A stretch of DNA of 64,000 nt from DATLZU01 sp035573855 (GCA_035573855.1 DATLZU010000055.1:1-64000), one strand, 5' to 3'. Numbered from the stretch's first letter, positions 34,865-44,704 are shown. The notes: generated by a model not told the origin, from the sequence alone. Translations and numbers: made by a program.

Positions 34865-37800
34865 ATGGAGTTCTGGGGTCGGTCACGGAGTCTCCAACGG
34901 AAGATCATCGCGGCCATCGTGATGGTCGGCCTTCTCCCCCTTTCCTTATCCCTTGCCCTGACATACATTGAGGAGCGACGTGCGCTTCGCGAGGCGATCG
35001 GCGCGAATTTCAAAGAACTGGCCGTGGAAGCGGCCCGTCGGATCGAGCTCCAAATCACCCGCGGGATCAACGAAGCTCAACAGTTGGCCACTACGCCGTT
35101 TCTCCGGACGGCGGTGACGGAGTCCAATCGGACCTATGCGGGCAAGGACGAGCGCACTGTCCAGTCGATGATCCGCGACTGGCAGCAACGGTGGCGCGCG
35201 CGCGACCGGCGCAGCGAGTTTCCGATCTTCATCAACCGCATTGTGACCAATTATTTGATCCGTTGGCACGACATCCGAAAAGCAGACTATGTGGGCATTT
35301 TTGTCACGGACAACCGTGGTGCACTGGTGATCAGCTCCATTCCGCAGGTGGAGTACTACTATGGGAAAAGCCTGTGGTGGCAGGCTGTCGTCAAAAAGGG
35401 GCAAGGCCGGGTCTACGTCAGTGACATGTATTTCGATCCTTCCTTCGGAACCCATGTGCTCAATGTGTCGGCGCCGATTTTGGATGATGAACAGCACGAA
35501 ACCATCGGGGCCGTGACGGTCCTTTTGCGGCGGGACACGTTGTTTCATGCCATCTCCGAGGTGACCGTCGGGTCGACGGGCCACGCGATGTTGATGAGTT
35601 CTGAAGGGACCCCACTAATCTGCCCGGTTCTCGCTCCGGAGGAGCATACGGTGACACCTGAGCTGGTCGCCGCGATCGGGCGAGGAAAAGCCGGATGGGC
35701 CATTGCGCGCGATGATTCACACGGCGGTCGCAATTCGTTGGTCGGCTTCGCGCCAATCCGGCTAGGTGAGAGCCTTGCGCCGGATAGCCTGGGTGGCAAA
35801 CGCTGGATCACGTTCGTGCGGCAAGATCCCGAGGAAACCTATGCTCCGCTCGACGAGCTTTTGATGAAGGTCACGCTTTACGGATTCTTCGTGCTGGCTG
35901 TGTTGTTGGCGACTGGCGTCACAGTCGCGCGACGGATCTCGAAGCCCATTCGAATCTTGCACGAAGGCGTGCAGGAGATCGGCAGCGGCCGGCTGGATCA
36001 GCGACTGAATCTCAGGACAAGGGACGAAATTCAGGACTTGGCGGAGGCCTTCAACGCGATGGCCGCCAACCTGCAGCATTCGTTCAACCAGATTGAGCAG
36101 CGAATGGCGGAAGTCAGACAGCTCGAAGAGAAATATCGCGATCTGATTGAGAACTCGCCGGAAATGATCTGTCAATTGAACAAGGTTGGCCAATTCGTGC
36201 ATGTGAACAAGACCGGCCTTGAAAAGCTTGGGTATACCCTGGATGAGATGTTGACCATGCGGCTGTGGGATTTGGTGCCCCGAGGGCGGGAATCAGAAAT
36301 CCTGGGGTATCTCGAACGCCTGATGGCCCAGGGTCGCGGCTCGATTGAGACGGTGTTCCTGGCAAGGGACGGGCGGCCTATCGATGTGGAGATCCATGCG
36401 ACGGCGTTGTTCGACACCGAGAGCGGCGGGCTCATCCACTCGCGGGCCTTCGTCCGCGACGTCACCGAGCGCCGACAGTTAGAGCAACAGGTCCAGCGGT
36501 ACACGACGCAATTGGAGCAGGAAGTCGCTGAGCGCACCCGCCAGCTTTCCGCGTCCCAGGCCCGCTATAAAGCGCTGTTCGATCTGGTGGCGGATTCCGT
36601 GTTCATGGTCGATCCCACTGGATGTATCGTCGCGGTGAACAAACGGGAGGAGCAGGCGTTGGGATATACGGAGGAAGCGGTTGTGGGCCGGAACATTTTG
36701 GAAATTGTGCTTCCGGCTCATCACGAGGAAATGCGGAAGTTGATTGACAAGATCGTGGCCGGCCAGCGACGCGTGCCGACGCAGGAGATCGCCGTCTTCG
36801 ACCATTCTCGTCGCGCGACACCGGTCGAGATGGATCTGATGCGGGTGGAAGGTGATGCGGAGCCATTGGTCATGGTTCAGCTTCGCGATATCACCGATCG
36901 AAAGCGACTAGAACGACAGTTGGAAGAGTATCGAGAGGAACTTGAACTCAAAGTGCGCGAGCGGACACGGGAGATCGAAGAGACCAAGCAGTATCTGGAA
37001 AACCTCCTCGAGAACGCGAATGATGTCATCTATACCCTGGATTCGGAGCAGCGGTTCACTTACGTTAACAGCAAGGTCGAAGCGTGGGGGTATCGGAAAG
37101 AAGATCTCATCGGTCGGCCGTACCTGTCCTTGCTGTCCAAACGGCACCGGGGACGCCGACTCAAAAGCACGCTGGATATCGGCACCAAGCAGGTCTATGA
37201 AGTCGAAGTCCTTACCCGGACGGGAGACACTCGGACAGTGATGGTCAGTGTATCGCCTCTCTACGATTCGGACGGCGGCATTCTGGGTGTCCTGGGCATC
37301 GCGCGCGATATGACAGAGACGAAGAAGCTTGAACGGCAGATCCTCAGCTCCGAGAAGCTGGCATCGGTGGGCAAGCTGGCGGCCGGTGTCGCGCACGAAA
37401 TCAACAACCCGCTGGGAGGTATCCTGAACTGTTTGTACAACCTTCGGAAAGGGAACTTACCCCCGGCCAGGCAGGAGGAGTATCTGGCTTCGATGGAGGA
37501 CGGGTTGCGCCGCGTGCAGAAAATCGTCAGACAACTGTTGGATTTCTCGCAGCAGCATGAGCCGGAACTGTCCCGGACCGATATCAATCAAGTCATCGAG
37601 CGGGTGCTCGTGCTCACCAATCACACCTTCGTCACAAATCGCATTGTGTTGGAAACGGACCTCGGTCGTAACCTGCCGGACCTCATGGTCGACCGCCATA
37701 TGATTGAACAAGTGCTGATGAATCTGATCCTGAACGCGGTGCAGGCCATGAAAGGCGGCGGGGTGCTCACGATCCGAACGCGCATTGATGAGGGACTCTG

Positions 37801-38044
37801 CCTGATCGAGATCAAGGACACTGGGTGCGGTATTCCTGGGTCTGTGTTGCCCAAGATTTTCGACCCCTTCTTCACCACGAAGGGAGAAGGGGAAGGAACC
37901 GGCCTGGGGCTGTCCGTCAGCCTCGGCATCGTCGAGCGACATGGAGGGAAGATTCTTGTCGAGAGTGAGGTCGGAAAAGGCACGACCTTTACCCTTTGCT
38001 TGCCTGTTGCGAGGGAGCGGGTGGCAATCGGGAGACCGTTGTGA
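34865..38044 (+). CDS. Membrane sensor histidine kinase with dCache-type sensor, HAMP and three PAS domains
   Basis: 1059 residues. Helix 1 (about 15-32), a periplasmic double-Cache-like sensor (about 40-325, with ADYVGIFVTDNRGALVISS), helix 2 (about 335-357) and HAMP (about 358-410, SKPIRILHEGVQEIGSGRLD). Three PAS domains begin near 420, 560 and 705, joined by coiled coils. The HisKA box GVAHEINNPLGGILN (His near 843) and the ATPase with DTGCGIPGSVLPKIFDPFF close the protein. The stop overlaps the response regulator start (GTGA), so the two form a two-component pair. The signal is unknown; PAS domains could bind haem or a small ligand. Confidence 0.9.
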   Translation: MEFWGRSRSLQRKIIAAIVMVGLLPLSLSLALTYIEERRALREAIGANFKELAVEAARRIELQITRGINEAQQLATTPFLRTAVTESNRTYAGKDERTVQSMIRDWQQRWRARDRRSEFPIFINRIVTNYLIRWHDIRKADYVGIFVTDNRGALVISSIPQVEYYYGKSLWWQAVVKKGQGRVYVSDMYFDPSFGTHVLNVSAPILDDEQHETIGAVTVLLRRDTLFHAISEVTVGSTGHAMLMSSEGTPLICPVLAPEEHTVTPELVAAIGRGKAGWAIARDDSHGGRNSLVGFAPIRLGESLAPDSLGGKRWITFVRQDPEETYAPLDELLMKVTLYGFFVLAVLLATGVTVARRISKPIRILHEGVQEIGSGRLDQRLNLRTRDEIQDLAEAFNAMAANLQHSFNQIEQRMAEVRQLEEKYRDLIENSPEMICQLNKVGQFVHVNKTGLEKLGYTLDEMLTMRLWDLVPRGRESEILGYLERLMAQGRGSIETVFLARDGRPIDVEIHATALFDTESGGLIHSRAFVRDVTERRQLEQQVQRYTTQLEQEVAERTRQLSASQARYKALFDLVADSVFMVDPTGCIVAVNKREEQALGYTEEAVVGRNILEIVLPAHHEEMRKLIDKIVAGQRRVPTQEIAVFDHSRRATPVEMDLMRVEGDAEPLVMVQLRDITDRKRLERQLEEYREELELKVRERTREIEETKQYLENLLENANDVIYTLDSEQRFTYVNSKVEAWGYRKEDLIGRPYLSLLSKRHRGRRLKSTLDIGTKQVYEVEVLTRTGDTRTVMVSVSPLYDSDGGILGVLGIARDMTETKKLERQILSSEKLASVGKLAAGVAHEINNPLGGILNCLYNLRKGNLPPARQEEYLASMEDGLRRVQKIVRQLLDFSQQHEPELSRTDINQVIERVLVLTNHTFVTNRIVLETDLGRNLPDLMVDRHMIEQVLMNLILNAVQAMKGGGVLTIRTRIDEGLCLIEIKDTGCGIPGSVLPKIFDPFFTTKGEGEGTGLGLSVSLGIVERHGGKILVESEVGKGTTFTLCLPVARERVAIGRPL

Positions 38045-39492
38045 AGCCTCTTAGCCTACTCATCGTGGATGACGAACCGCTGATGCGGCTTTCCATGAGC
38101 GACGCCTTGAAGGCCGTTGGATACGATGTTCAGGCGGCGTCCAGCGGGACCGAGGGCGTCGAGGCCGTCCAGAAACGGCAGTTCGACATCGTCATTACCG
38201 ATTTGCGCTTGCCTGGCACGGACGGTTTGACGCTGTTGCAGACATGTAAGCAGGTTTCGCCCCGAACGGAAGTTGTCGTGATCACTGCACATAGTTCGGT
38301 CGAAACGGCGGTCGGCGCGATGAAATTGGGGGCGTACGACTACATCACCAAGCCCTTTCAGATGGACGAGTTGCTGCTCATCGTCGATCGACTGGCCAAG
38401 GTGCTGGCGCTTCGTCAGGAGAATCTGCAGTTAAAAGAGGAGTTGGCCGGCAAGTTCAGTTTCCAGGGGATCCTGGGCAAGAACGAGCGGATGCGCGCGG
38501 TGTTGGAAAAGATCAAATTGGTGGCCGGAACGGATTCCACCGTCTTGATCGTCGGTGAAAGCGGGACCGGCAAAGAATTGGTTGCCAATGCGATCCACCA
38601 CATTAGTCCGCGAAAAGATCATGCCCTGATCAAGGTCAGTTGCGCGGCTCTGCCGGAGACCCTGCTGGAAGCGGAATTATTCGGCCATGAGAAGGGAGCC
38701 TTCACCGGAGCGCTCCGACAACGTCGCGGGCGGTTCGAGCTGGCCAACAAAGGAACCTTGTTCCTGGACGAGATTGGCGAGATTTCTCCGGTGGTACAGG
38801 TCAAATTGCTGCGGGTCCTGCAGGAGCGGCAATTCGAGAGGGTGGGGGGGAACGAGACGATTGAAGTGGACGTCCGTCTGGTGTGCGCGACACAAAAGGA
38901 TTTGAAGAAGGAAGTTGCGGCCGGCCGTTTTCGCGAGGACTTGTTTTATCGGCTGAATGTCGTGCAAGTGGTTTTGCCTCCGTTGCGGGAGCGTCAGGAA
39001 GACATTCTGTTGATCGCCGAACATGTGCTCCACACGAGGTCCGCCCATATGAACAAGGACCTCAAGGGATTTTCACAGGCGGCCCGCGAACTGCTCTTGC
39101 GCTATTCCTATCCTGGCAATGTGCGCGAATTGGAGAACATGGTCGAACGAGCCGTTGCGTTGGGGCGCGCGCAGGAGGAGATTCAGCCATGGGATCTTTG
39201 TGGCTTCCAATCTTGTCCCTACCTTGGCGGGTCGCCCCAGGACTCATGCGGTTTTTGCAGTGAAGGTCTGACAGGGGCAGCGCGGAAAGAAGCACCGACT
39301 TGCTCTTTGTCGATGGCGAGAGAACGGTTCGAACGGGAATACATCGTCTCCGTGCTGGATCGGGTTGGGGGGAGCAGAACCGAAGCTGCCAAAATTCTAG
39401 GGCTTTCGCGGAAGGCGCTGTGGGAGAAATGCAAACGGTACGGCATACCCTCGGGGAGGAACGGTGCAGAACCGGAGTCCGACGAGGACTGA
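38041..39492 (+). CDS. Sigma-54-dependent response regulator with cysteine-rich interdomain linker
   Basis: 483 residues from GTG 38041, overlapping the kinase stop. The receiver domain (1-120) has Asp 54 in VITDLRLPG. The AAA+ domain (about 140-375) has Walker A GESGTGKE and the sigma-54 contact loop GAFTGA. The Fis-type helix-turn-helix (about 440-475) is GGSRTEAAKILGLSRKALWE. Between AAA+ and HTH, residues about 385-412 hold four cysteines in the pattern Cys-x4-Cys-x10-Cys-x2-Cys. Redox- or metal-sensing NifA proteins also carry cysteines in this linker, so a similar input is possible. It activates RNA polymerase with sigma-54 at unknown targets. Confidence 0.92.
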   Translation: MKPLSLLIVDDEPLMRLSMSDALKAVGYDVQAASSGTEGVEAVQKRQFDIVITDLRLPGTDGLTLLQTCKQVSPRTEVVVITAHSSVETAVGAMKLGAYDYITKPFQMDELLLIVDRLAKVLALRQENLQLKEELAGKFSFQGILGKNERMRAVLEKIKLVAGTDSTVLIVGESGTGKELVANAIHHISPRKDHALIKVSCAALPETLLEAELFGHEKGAFTGALRQRRGRFELANKGTLFLDEIGEISPVVQVKLLRVLQERQFERVGGNETIEVDVRLVCATQKDLKKEVAAGRFREDLFYRLNVVQVVLPPLRERQEDILLIAEHVLHTRSAHMNKDLKGFSQAARELLLRYSYPGNVRELENMVERAVALGRAQEEIQPWDLCGFQSCPYLGGSPQDSCGFCSEGLTGAARKEAPTCSLSMARERFEREYIVSVLDRVGGSRTEAAKILGLSRKALWEKCKRYGIPSGRNGAEPESDED

Positions 39493-39494
39493 GC

Positions 39495-40595
39495 TTATTC
39501 CGTCGGTTCTGGACCCCCTTCCCACAGTTTGACAGTCCGGTCCCAGGAAGCACTGGCGAGGCGCAATCCATCGACAGAAAAGCATACGGACCGGACGTAG
39601 CCGGTATGCCCTTTCAGCGTCTTGAAGTGCCGCCCCGAGGCGATATCCCACAGCTTGATGGTATGGTCATCACTTGCGCTCGCCAACACTTTCCCGTCCG
39701 GCGAGACGGCCAGCGACCGAACCCAGCCACTGTGACCTTTCAGTGTTCTCAGTTCAGTCACTTGCGGCATGGCGAAGAATTTGATGGTCGTATCCCGGCT
39801 GCCGGTGATGAGGGTCTTCCCATCCGGCGTGAAGGTCATGGCACCGATCCAATAGTCCATCGGCTTTTGGAAGCCGCCGTCGTCCTCGAAAAAATACCCG
39901 CGTGCTTCCGGAGAGTCTTCTTCATCTTCCCTCCAGTGGCCGTTGTGAACGATTTTTTCCTCCCCGCTTGGCAAGACCTCCCAGACCTTGATCTTGCCGA
40001 TATCGCTGCCGCTGGCCAAATGAACACCGTCAGGCGAGAAAGCGACGCAAACTGACCAATGGTGGTCATACGGATCCTTCCCCAGGAGCGTCATCAACTC
40101 GGTGCCGGTCGTGACTTCCCAGATCTTGATGTCCTTGTTATGACTTCCGCGGGCTAGCATCAGGCCGTCCGGAGAGAGGGAGAGGCTGCAGACGTTGTGG
40201 TCGTAGCGGGTGAAGAGGAGCTTCAAAGGTTCGCCGGTCCTGGGATTCCACAGGCGGATCGTTCGGTCATCGCTGCCGGTGGCGAGAATTTGACCGTCTG
40301 GCGTAAATACCGCCGCTCTGATGTCATGGGTATGGCCGCGCAACGACCGGAGCAGTCGTCCGGTTTCGATATCCCAGATACGCACCATGCGGTCGACTCC
40401 ACCGGAAGCCAAGGTCTGGCCATCAGGCGAGAAGGCAACTGTCCAGACTCCGTGGGAATGCCCGCGAAAGGTTCGGACTTCGCGCGCGCCTGCTTTCCAA
40501 TACTCAAGCAGGTCGACTTTCGGCTGTTGACCTTCGGCTTGTTCAGATGCGAGACCTGCTTGTGACATCTGGGCATGCAGAGCTTGATCAGGCAT
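39495..40595 (-). CDS. Seven-bladed WD40 repeat protein
   Basis: 366 residues from ATG 40595; the in-frame GTG at 40610 overlaps the AAGGAG site. Seven WD40 repeats are countable, with cores such as VAFSPDGQTLASG and repeat ends IRLWN, IKIWE, IKVWE, IKLWD and VKLWE. Repeat 4 carries an acidic insertion (about residues 205-230). No signal peptide is seen, so it is cytosolic. It converges on the sigma-54 regulator gene with two bases between stops. It is probably a protein-interaction platform; the partner is unknown. Confidence 0.85.
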   Translation of the reverse strand: MPDQALHAQMSQAGLASEQAEGQQPKVDLLEYWKAGAREVRTFRGHSHGVWTVAFSPDGQTLASGGVDRMVRIWDIETGRLLRSLRGHTHDIRAAVFTPDGQILATGSDDRTIRLWNPRTGEPLKLLFTRYDHNVCSLSLSPDGLMLARGSHNKDIKIWEVTTGTELMTLLGKDPYDHHWSVCVAFSPDGVHLASGSDIGKIKVWEVLPSGEEKIVHNGHWREDEEDSPEARGYFFEDDGGFQKPMDYWIGAMTFTPDGKTLITGSRDTTIKFFAMPQVTELRTLKGHSGWVRSLAVSPDGKVLASASDDHTIKLWDIASGRHFKTLKGHTGYVRSVCFSVDGLRLASASWDRTVKLWEGGPEPTE

Positions 40596-40642
40596 GGGTA
40601 CTGTTTTCACTCCTTGCTGGCTCTGGGTTACCTACGCGCAAA

Positions 40643-40672
40643 TTGCAAAAGGGTTTTCCGGGCGAGTATAAT
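40643..40672 (+). promoter_or_regulatory. Candidate sigma-70 promoter for the NXR maturation block
   Basis: TTGCAA (40643-40648), an 18-base spacer, TATAAT (40667-40672). It lies 144 bases upstream of the HExxH gene at 40816, in the divergent region with the WD40 gene. Confidence 0.45.
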
Positions 40673-40815
40673 TTTAAATCCAGTTAAAAATAAATGGTAA
40701 GAGATGCCATGCGGACAAGTCAAGGGAGCCGGTGGCATTGATTGTGAGAATATTCGGTCTTCCCGAATTACGTGGTTCGCGGTCCCAACTCTAGCTCTAG
40801 CCGTCGAGGTATCCG

Positions 40816-41817
40816 ATGGAAATCCGATTTCAACCCGCCCTGCTCCAGGAAGTGATCGATTCATTCATCGAAAAGACCGAACGAGAAGGCGATCCCACCT
40901 ATTATAAGGAGTTCCACGAGCTTGCCGACCCGATCTATGAGAAATTCTCGCTCGATGATCGGGAACCGGAGTTCAAGAAACTTTATCAATATCTTTTCGG
41001 TGTTTGGGGGTTCTCGGACATAATTCGCGACGCGTTCGACGAGTTCCCTGAGTTGAAGAAAAAAATCGGCATTGTCCTGGTCAAGGGGGTGTTGAAGGAG
41101 GATCAGGAAGGAGTCGACATCCTGAGAAAGTGGGGTTCCGTCGAGCATGAATTGGCCAAGCAGTTTGAGGAGAAGGGCCTAAAAGGCGTCGGTATCAAAC
41201 TCATTCCGCGTCGATTCTACGATCCCGCGTTGACCCGTTATTGCCGACATGAATTGACCCACATCTCCGACATGCTGGACCCGGCGTTCAACTATGATCC
41301 GGATACCAAGGTCGGGCAGAATCCCGGCGAGGAAGCGCTGATTCTTCATCGCTACCGGGTTCTGTGGTGTTTAAGCATTGACAGCCGCCTCGAGGCTGCG
41401 GGCAAAGAGCCGATGCTTACCAAAGAAGACCGGTATAAGGAGTTCCGTTCGTGGTACCGGAAGATTCCGCCCGCCCAGCTCAAATCGGTATTCGAAGGCC
41501 TGTGGCAGACGCAGTTCTTTACCCACTCCGAGTTGGTGGAAATGGCAACAGATACGCTGCGGGTCATGGACCGAGCGGTCGAAGTCGAGGGCGGCGAGGT
41601 GCCCGAAACGCAGAACAAAATCATGCTGATGCCTGGCTTTCCATGCCCGCTATGCCGCTTTCCAACGTACTCCTGGGTCGAGGACTTGGAGAATAAGGTT
41701 GAGAAGTATGTCTTGGACTATATTCGAGAGAATCATCCCGGTTGGGATACGGAATTCGGCGCTTGCGACCGCTGTGTCGAAGTCTACAAGCTTCGCGCCG
41801 ATGGGGTGATGGGATAA
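40816..41817 (+). CDS. Conserved-looking HExxH protein with two C-terminal CxxC pairs
   Basis: 333 residues. CRHELTHISDML near residue 142 holds the zinc-peptidase motif HExxH, followed 30-40 residues later by NPGEEALILHRYR, a place for the third ligand Glu. The C-terminus has CPLC (about 276) and CDRC (about 317), a likely zinc or iron-sulfur site. No signal peptide, so it is cytosolic. It lies directly before the Tat ferredoxin and TorD-like genes, so it may process or assemble NXR parts. I do not recognise the family; peptidase activity is inferred from the motif alone. Confidence 0.6.
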   Translation: MEIRFQPALLQEVIDSFIEKTEREGDPTYYKEFHELADPIYEKFSLDDREPEFKKLYQYLFGVWGFSDIIRDAFDEFPELKKKIGIVLVKGVLKEDQEGVDILRKWGSVEHELAKQFEEKGLKGVGIKLIPRRFYDPALTRYCRHELTHISDMLDPAFNYDPDTKVGQNPGEEALILHRYRVLWCLSIDSRLEAAGKEPMLTKEDRYKEFRSWYRKIPPAQLKSVFEGLWQTQFFTHSELVEMATDTLRVMDRAVEVEGGEVPETQNKIMLMPGFPCPLCRFPTYSWVEDLENKVEKYVLDYIRENHPGWDTEFGACDRCVEVYKLRADGVMG

Positions 41818-41859
41818 TCAATCGGGATAATCAATCATTCATTGGAGGATGTTCAGCCG

Positions 41860-42471
41860 ATGGCCTCAGAACCACAGTACGGTCGACGGCAGTTTCTGAA
41901 AGACTCCCTCATTTCCGTAGCTAGGGCTGCTCATGAGTTCGTTAAGCACAAGGACGCGCCTCGGGAGAAGGGCGAGCCTCCTCCCCGGATGGATTGGCTC
42001 AGACCGCCGGGAGCGATCGAGGAGGCCATCTTCCTTGAGCGCTGTACGCGCTGTGGCGACTGCGCGAAAGCCTGCCCTTATGGAAGCATCGAATTCGACC
42101 GACAGAACGGCACACCCGTCGTATTTCCTGATCAAATCCCTTGTTATCTGTGCGAGGATTTTCCCTGTATCACTGCCTGCTCAACGGATGCCTTGCTACC
42201 TCTCGCAGGGCGAGAATATGTCAAAATGGGGCAGGCCGTGGTGGCGCACGGTGATTGCACGGCCGGACAAGGATGTCATGCTTGCGTTTCAAAGTGTCCG
42301 ATGGATGCGTTGCAAATGGATTTCAAGTCGATGCGTCTCGTGGTCTCAAGCGACCGGTGTGTCGGTTGTGGGATTTGCGAATCCGTGTGTAAGACCGTCA
42401 ACGACAGGATCGCCATCAAGGTTTCTCCCGCGCGATGGCTGACAAAAGGCTGTTCTCACGCGGGGTTATAA
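41860..42471 (+). CDS. Tat-exported ferredoxin with 4Fe-4S clusters (NapG/MauM-like)
   Basis: 203 residues from ATG 41860, with GGAGG 11 bases upstream; the TTG at 41842 overlaps that site. The N-terminus has GRRQFLKDS, a twin-arginine signal, though the following segment is only weakly hydrophobic. Cysteine groups follow: CTRCGDCAKACP (about 58), CYLCEDFPCITAC (about 91), CTAGQGCHACVSKCP (about 133) and CVGCGICESVC (about 166), enough for four 4Fe-4S clusters. NapG-type proteins hand electrons from quinol to periplasmic oxidoreductases. Next to the TorD-like and NxrC genes it may serve NXR electron transfer. Confidence 0.85.
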   Translation: MASEPQYGRRQFLKDSLISVARAAHEFVKHKDAPREKGEPPPRMDWLRPPGAIEEAIFLERCTRCGDCAKACPYGSIEFDRQNGTPVVFPDQIPCYLCEDFPCITACSTDALLPLAGREYVKMGQAVVAHGDCTAGQGCHACVSKCPMDALQMDFKSMRLVVSSDRCVGCGICESVCKTVNDRIAIKVSPARWLTKGCSHAGL

Positions 42472-42693
42472 GGTGCCCGGTTAGCTGCGAGAGGGGAGAT
42501 CAGAGCTCGTGGCTAGCACAGAGAAACGTTAAAAACAGGCAGTCAGGTAGCGAGGGGGATGGCCGAGATCACGCTTGACTTCGCATTGGCCTTTACCTAT
42601 GATACGCCAGCCTGTGCCAGAAGTTCGAAGTTTTAAACCGAAAAGTTTCGGCTCATACGACGGTTTGAAGCATCGGACTGAGGAGGGGTAGTG

Positions 42694-43656
42694 ATGACGG
42701 CTAAGCAATCTCAAATGAAACAGCCAGAAAGCTCTACGGCGGTCATTCCCAGAACAGAAGTCGTAAAAGATACTCCAGCGGTCGAACGGGCTTTGAACCG
42801 CAGCAAGATCTACCTCCTGATCTCCTGGAGTATGTTGTATCCGGAAGACGATGAGTTTCTCGATTATCTCCAGAGCGGGGAGTTCGTGGAAGACGGCCGC
42901 TTGGCCTTGGAGAGCCTTCGTTCGGCACTTGACGGTAACGGTGGAGAGCGTGCGAAGCAGAAGATTGCGGCATTGCTCAAGCATTTCGACTCGATCGAAA
43001 AATGGATTGCGGCGGAGTGCATCAACTGGCAACTCAGCGATCTGCAGGGCGAGCATCGTCGGGTATTCAGCAATGTCATCACCCTCGATTGTCCTCCCTA
43101 TGAGACCCTCTTTGGAAATGATCACGTGTTTGCACAGTCTCATGTCATGGGGGATATCGCCGGCTTTTATAAAGCCTTCGGCGTCGAGCTTTCGAGAGAT
43201 ATCCACGAGCGACTTGACCATCTGAGCGTGGAACTCGAGTTCATGCACTTTTTGGCGTACAAGGAGAGTTACTCCCGCTGCCACGACGGCGCGGATAAAA
43301 CCCAGATTGTCGTCGACGCCCAGAAGAAGTTTGTGAAGAATCATATTGGTCGTTGGGTGCCCCTCTTCTGCCGGATGTTAGCCAGGAAGGCTGATTCGGG
43401 ATTCTTCAAGTTGATGGCAGATGTCACGACCGACTGGATGGATTTCGAAGTAGCTTTTCTCGGCGTGAATCCGCAACCCTACTCTGAAACCGATTACCGT
43501 CCTGCGACGTTCAGTGCTCCCGAAGGTCAAACATACGAGTGCGGCGCGCAGGATCAGGGGAACGAGTTGAGCATGTTACTTAACGAAGTTGGCGCCCAGA
43601 CATTTTTGGAAAAGGAAGAGAAAAAGGAGGAGAGTGGGCCGGTTGGAACAGCATAG
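42694..43656 (+). CDS. TorD/NarJ-family chaperone for a molybdoenzyme
   Basis: 320 residues from ATG 42694 (GTG 42691 also possible), after GAGGAGGGG. An all-helical protein with CPPYETLFGNDHVF (about 130) and ERLDHLSVELEFMHFLA (about 171), which match the Y/E and DH...ELEFM motifs of TorD-type chaperones. These bind the signal peptide of bis-MGD enzymes and hold them until the cofactor is loaded. The likely client is NxrA. It has N- and C-terminal extensions (about 35 and 60 residues) beyond the usual length. NxrC follows after 94 bases. Confidence 0.85.
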   Translation: MTAKQSQMKQPESSTAVIPRTEVVKDTPAVERALNRSKIYLLISWSMLYPEDDEFLDYLQSGEFVEDGRLALESLRSALDGNGGERAKQKIAALLKHFDSIEKWIAAECINWQLSDLQGEHRRVFSNVITLDCPPYETLFGNDHVFAQSHVMGDIAGFYKAFGVELSRDIHERLDHLSVELEFMHFLAYKESYSRCHDGADKTQIVVDAQKKFVKNHIGRWVPLFCRMLARKADSGFFKLMADVTTDWMDFEVAFLGVNPQPYSETDYRPATFSAPEGQTYECGAQDQGNELSMLLNEVGAQTFLEKEEKKEESGPVGTA

Positions 43657-43750
43657 GGGCCTCGCAGTCTTTACTTGTTAAGATTGAGCCGGTCGAGCAG
43701 TAATGCGCCGTCGTTTTTTTAATCTTTTAATGAGAGGAGGGCATATTCAT

Positions 43751-44704
43751 ATGAGACTGGTGCAGACACGCAACAAGCGTTTGGTGTTTGGCATTCTTCT
43801 CTCTGCTCTGGTCGTTGGCGCGATGCTGACGATTGGGCAAGTGCCGCTGGCGGTCAGCCAACCGGTCACGATCCCAGTGAAGGCCATTAAGGGCCCTATC
43901 CCTATGGACGGTGCCAATCCGATCTGGGAAGGTGTGCCGGGTGTTGTCGTGCCTTTGAGTGGGCAGACGATCACCACCCCGATGCATCCGAATATCTCGG
44001 TTAAGTCGGTGTTCGTCAAGGCTGTCACTAACGGTAAGGAAATCGGTTTCCGCCTCGATTGGGCTGACCAGACCAAGAACGATACCACGATCGGCCCCCA
44101 AGACTTCAGAGATCAGGCGGCGATTCAATTCCCGGTGAATCCTTCTGGTGCGCCTCCGTTCCAGTGCATGGGGCAGTCGGGAGGCACTGTGAACATCTGG
44201 CGGTGGAATGCTGAGTGGCAGAAGGACTTGGGTAAGGATAGCGCCGGGATTTGGGACGTGGACGATCAATATCCCGGGATTTTCTGGGATTACTATTTTG
44301 AAGAACCAGCCGGCGGTGTCACCTACCCGGACCGGATCGGTCGAAGCCTCGGGCCCTTCAATCCGGGCATCTGGTCGGGGAATATCATGTCGGATCCGAC
44401 GTTGCGCGTGAGTTCCGTGGAAGATCTCAATGCCAACGGATTCAGCACGCTGACTACGCAGGCGCATCAGGATGTGATCGGTAATGGCGTGTGGGAACCG
44501 GCCGGTTCGGTAAAGGGTGGATGCTGCACGGGTCCGACGTGGCGTATTGTTGTTAAGCGGGCCCTGGAGACCAGTGATCCCAATGATGTGCAGTTCAAGC
44601 CTGGCATGTCTGTCCCTGTGGCTTTTGCAGTTTGGGACGGCGCCAATGTGGAGAGAAACGGTATGAAGGGCATCTCCACTTGGTTCACGCTAAAGCTCCC
44701 GTGA
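43751..44704 (+). CDS. nxrC: Nitrite oxidoreductase gamma subunit candidate NxrC (haem b protein)
   Basis: 317 residues from ATG 43751, chosen for GAGAGGAGGG nine bases upstream and a signal peptide (about 8-36); ATG 43703 is an upstream alternative. The mature part is an EB_dh domain, as in EbdC, DdhC and ClrC: WEGVPGVVVPLSGQ, IGFRLDWADQTKND, and PPFQCMGQ near 140 with the probable axial Met. The partner Lys is plausible in WRIVVKRALE near 278. Such subunits carry b-type haem and take electrons from the NxrB iron-sulfur chain. The nearby TorD-like and ferredoxin genes support this assignment. Confidence 0.8.
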   Translation: MRLVQTRNKRLVFGILLSALVVGAMLTIGQVPLAVSQPVTIPVKAIKGPIPMDGANPIWEGVPGVVVPLSGQTITTPMHPNISVKSVFVKAVTNGKEIGFRLDWADQTKNDTTIGPQDFRDQAAIQFPVNPSGAPPFQCMGQSGGTVNIWRWNAEWQKDLGKDSAGIWDVDDQYPGIFWDYYFEEPAGGVTYPDRIGRSLGPFNPGIWSGNIMSDPTLRVSSVEDLNANGFSTLTTQAHQDVIGNGVWEPAGSVKGGCCTGPTWRIVVKRALETSDPNDVQFKPGMSVPVAFAVWDGANVERNGMKGISTWFTLKLP

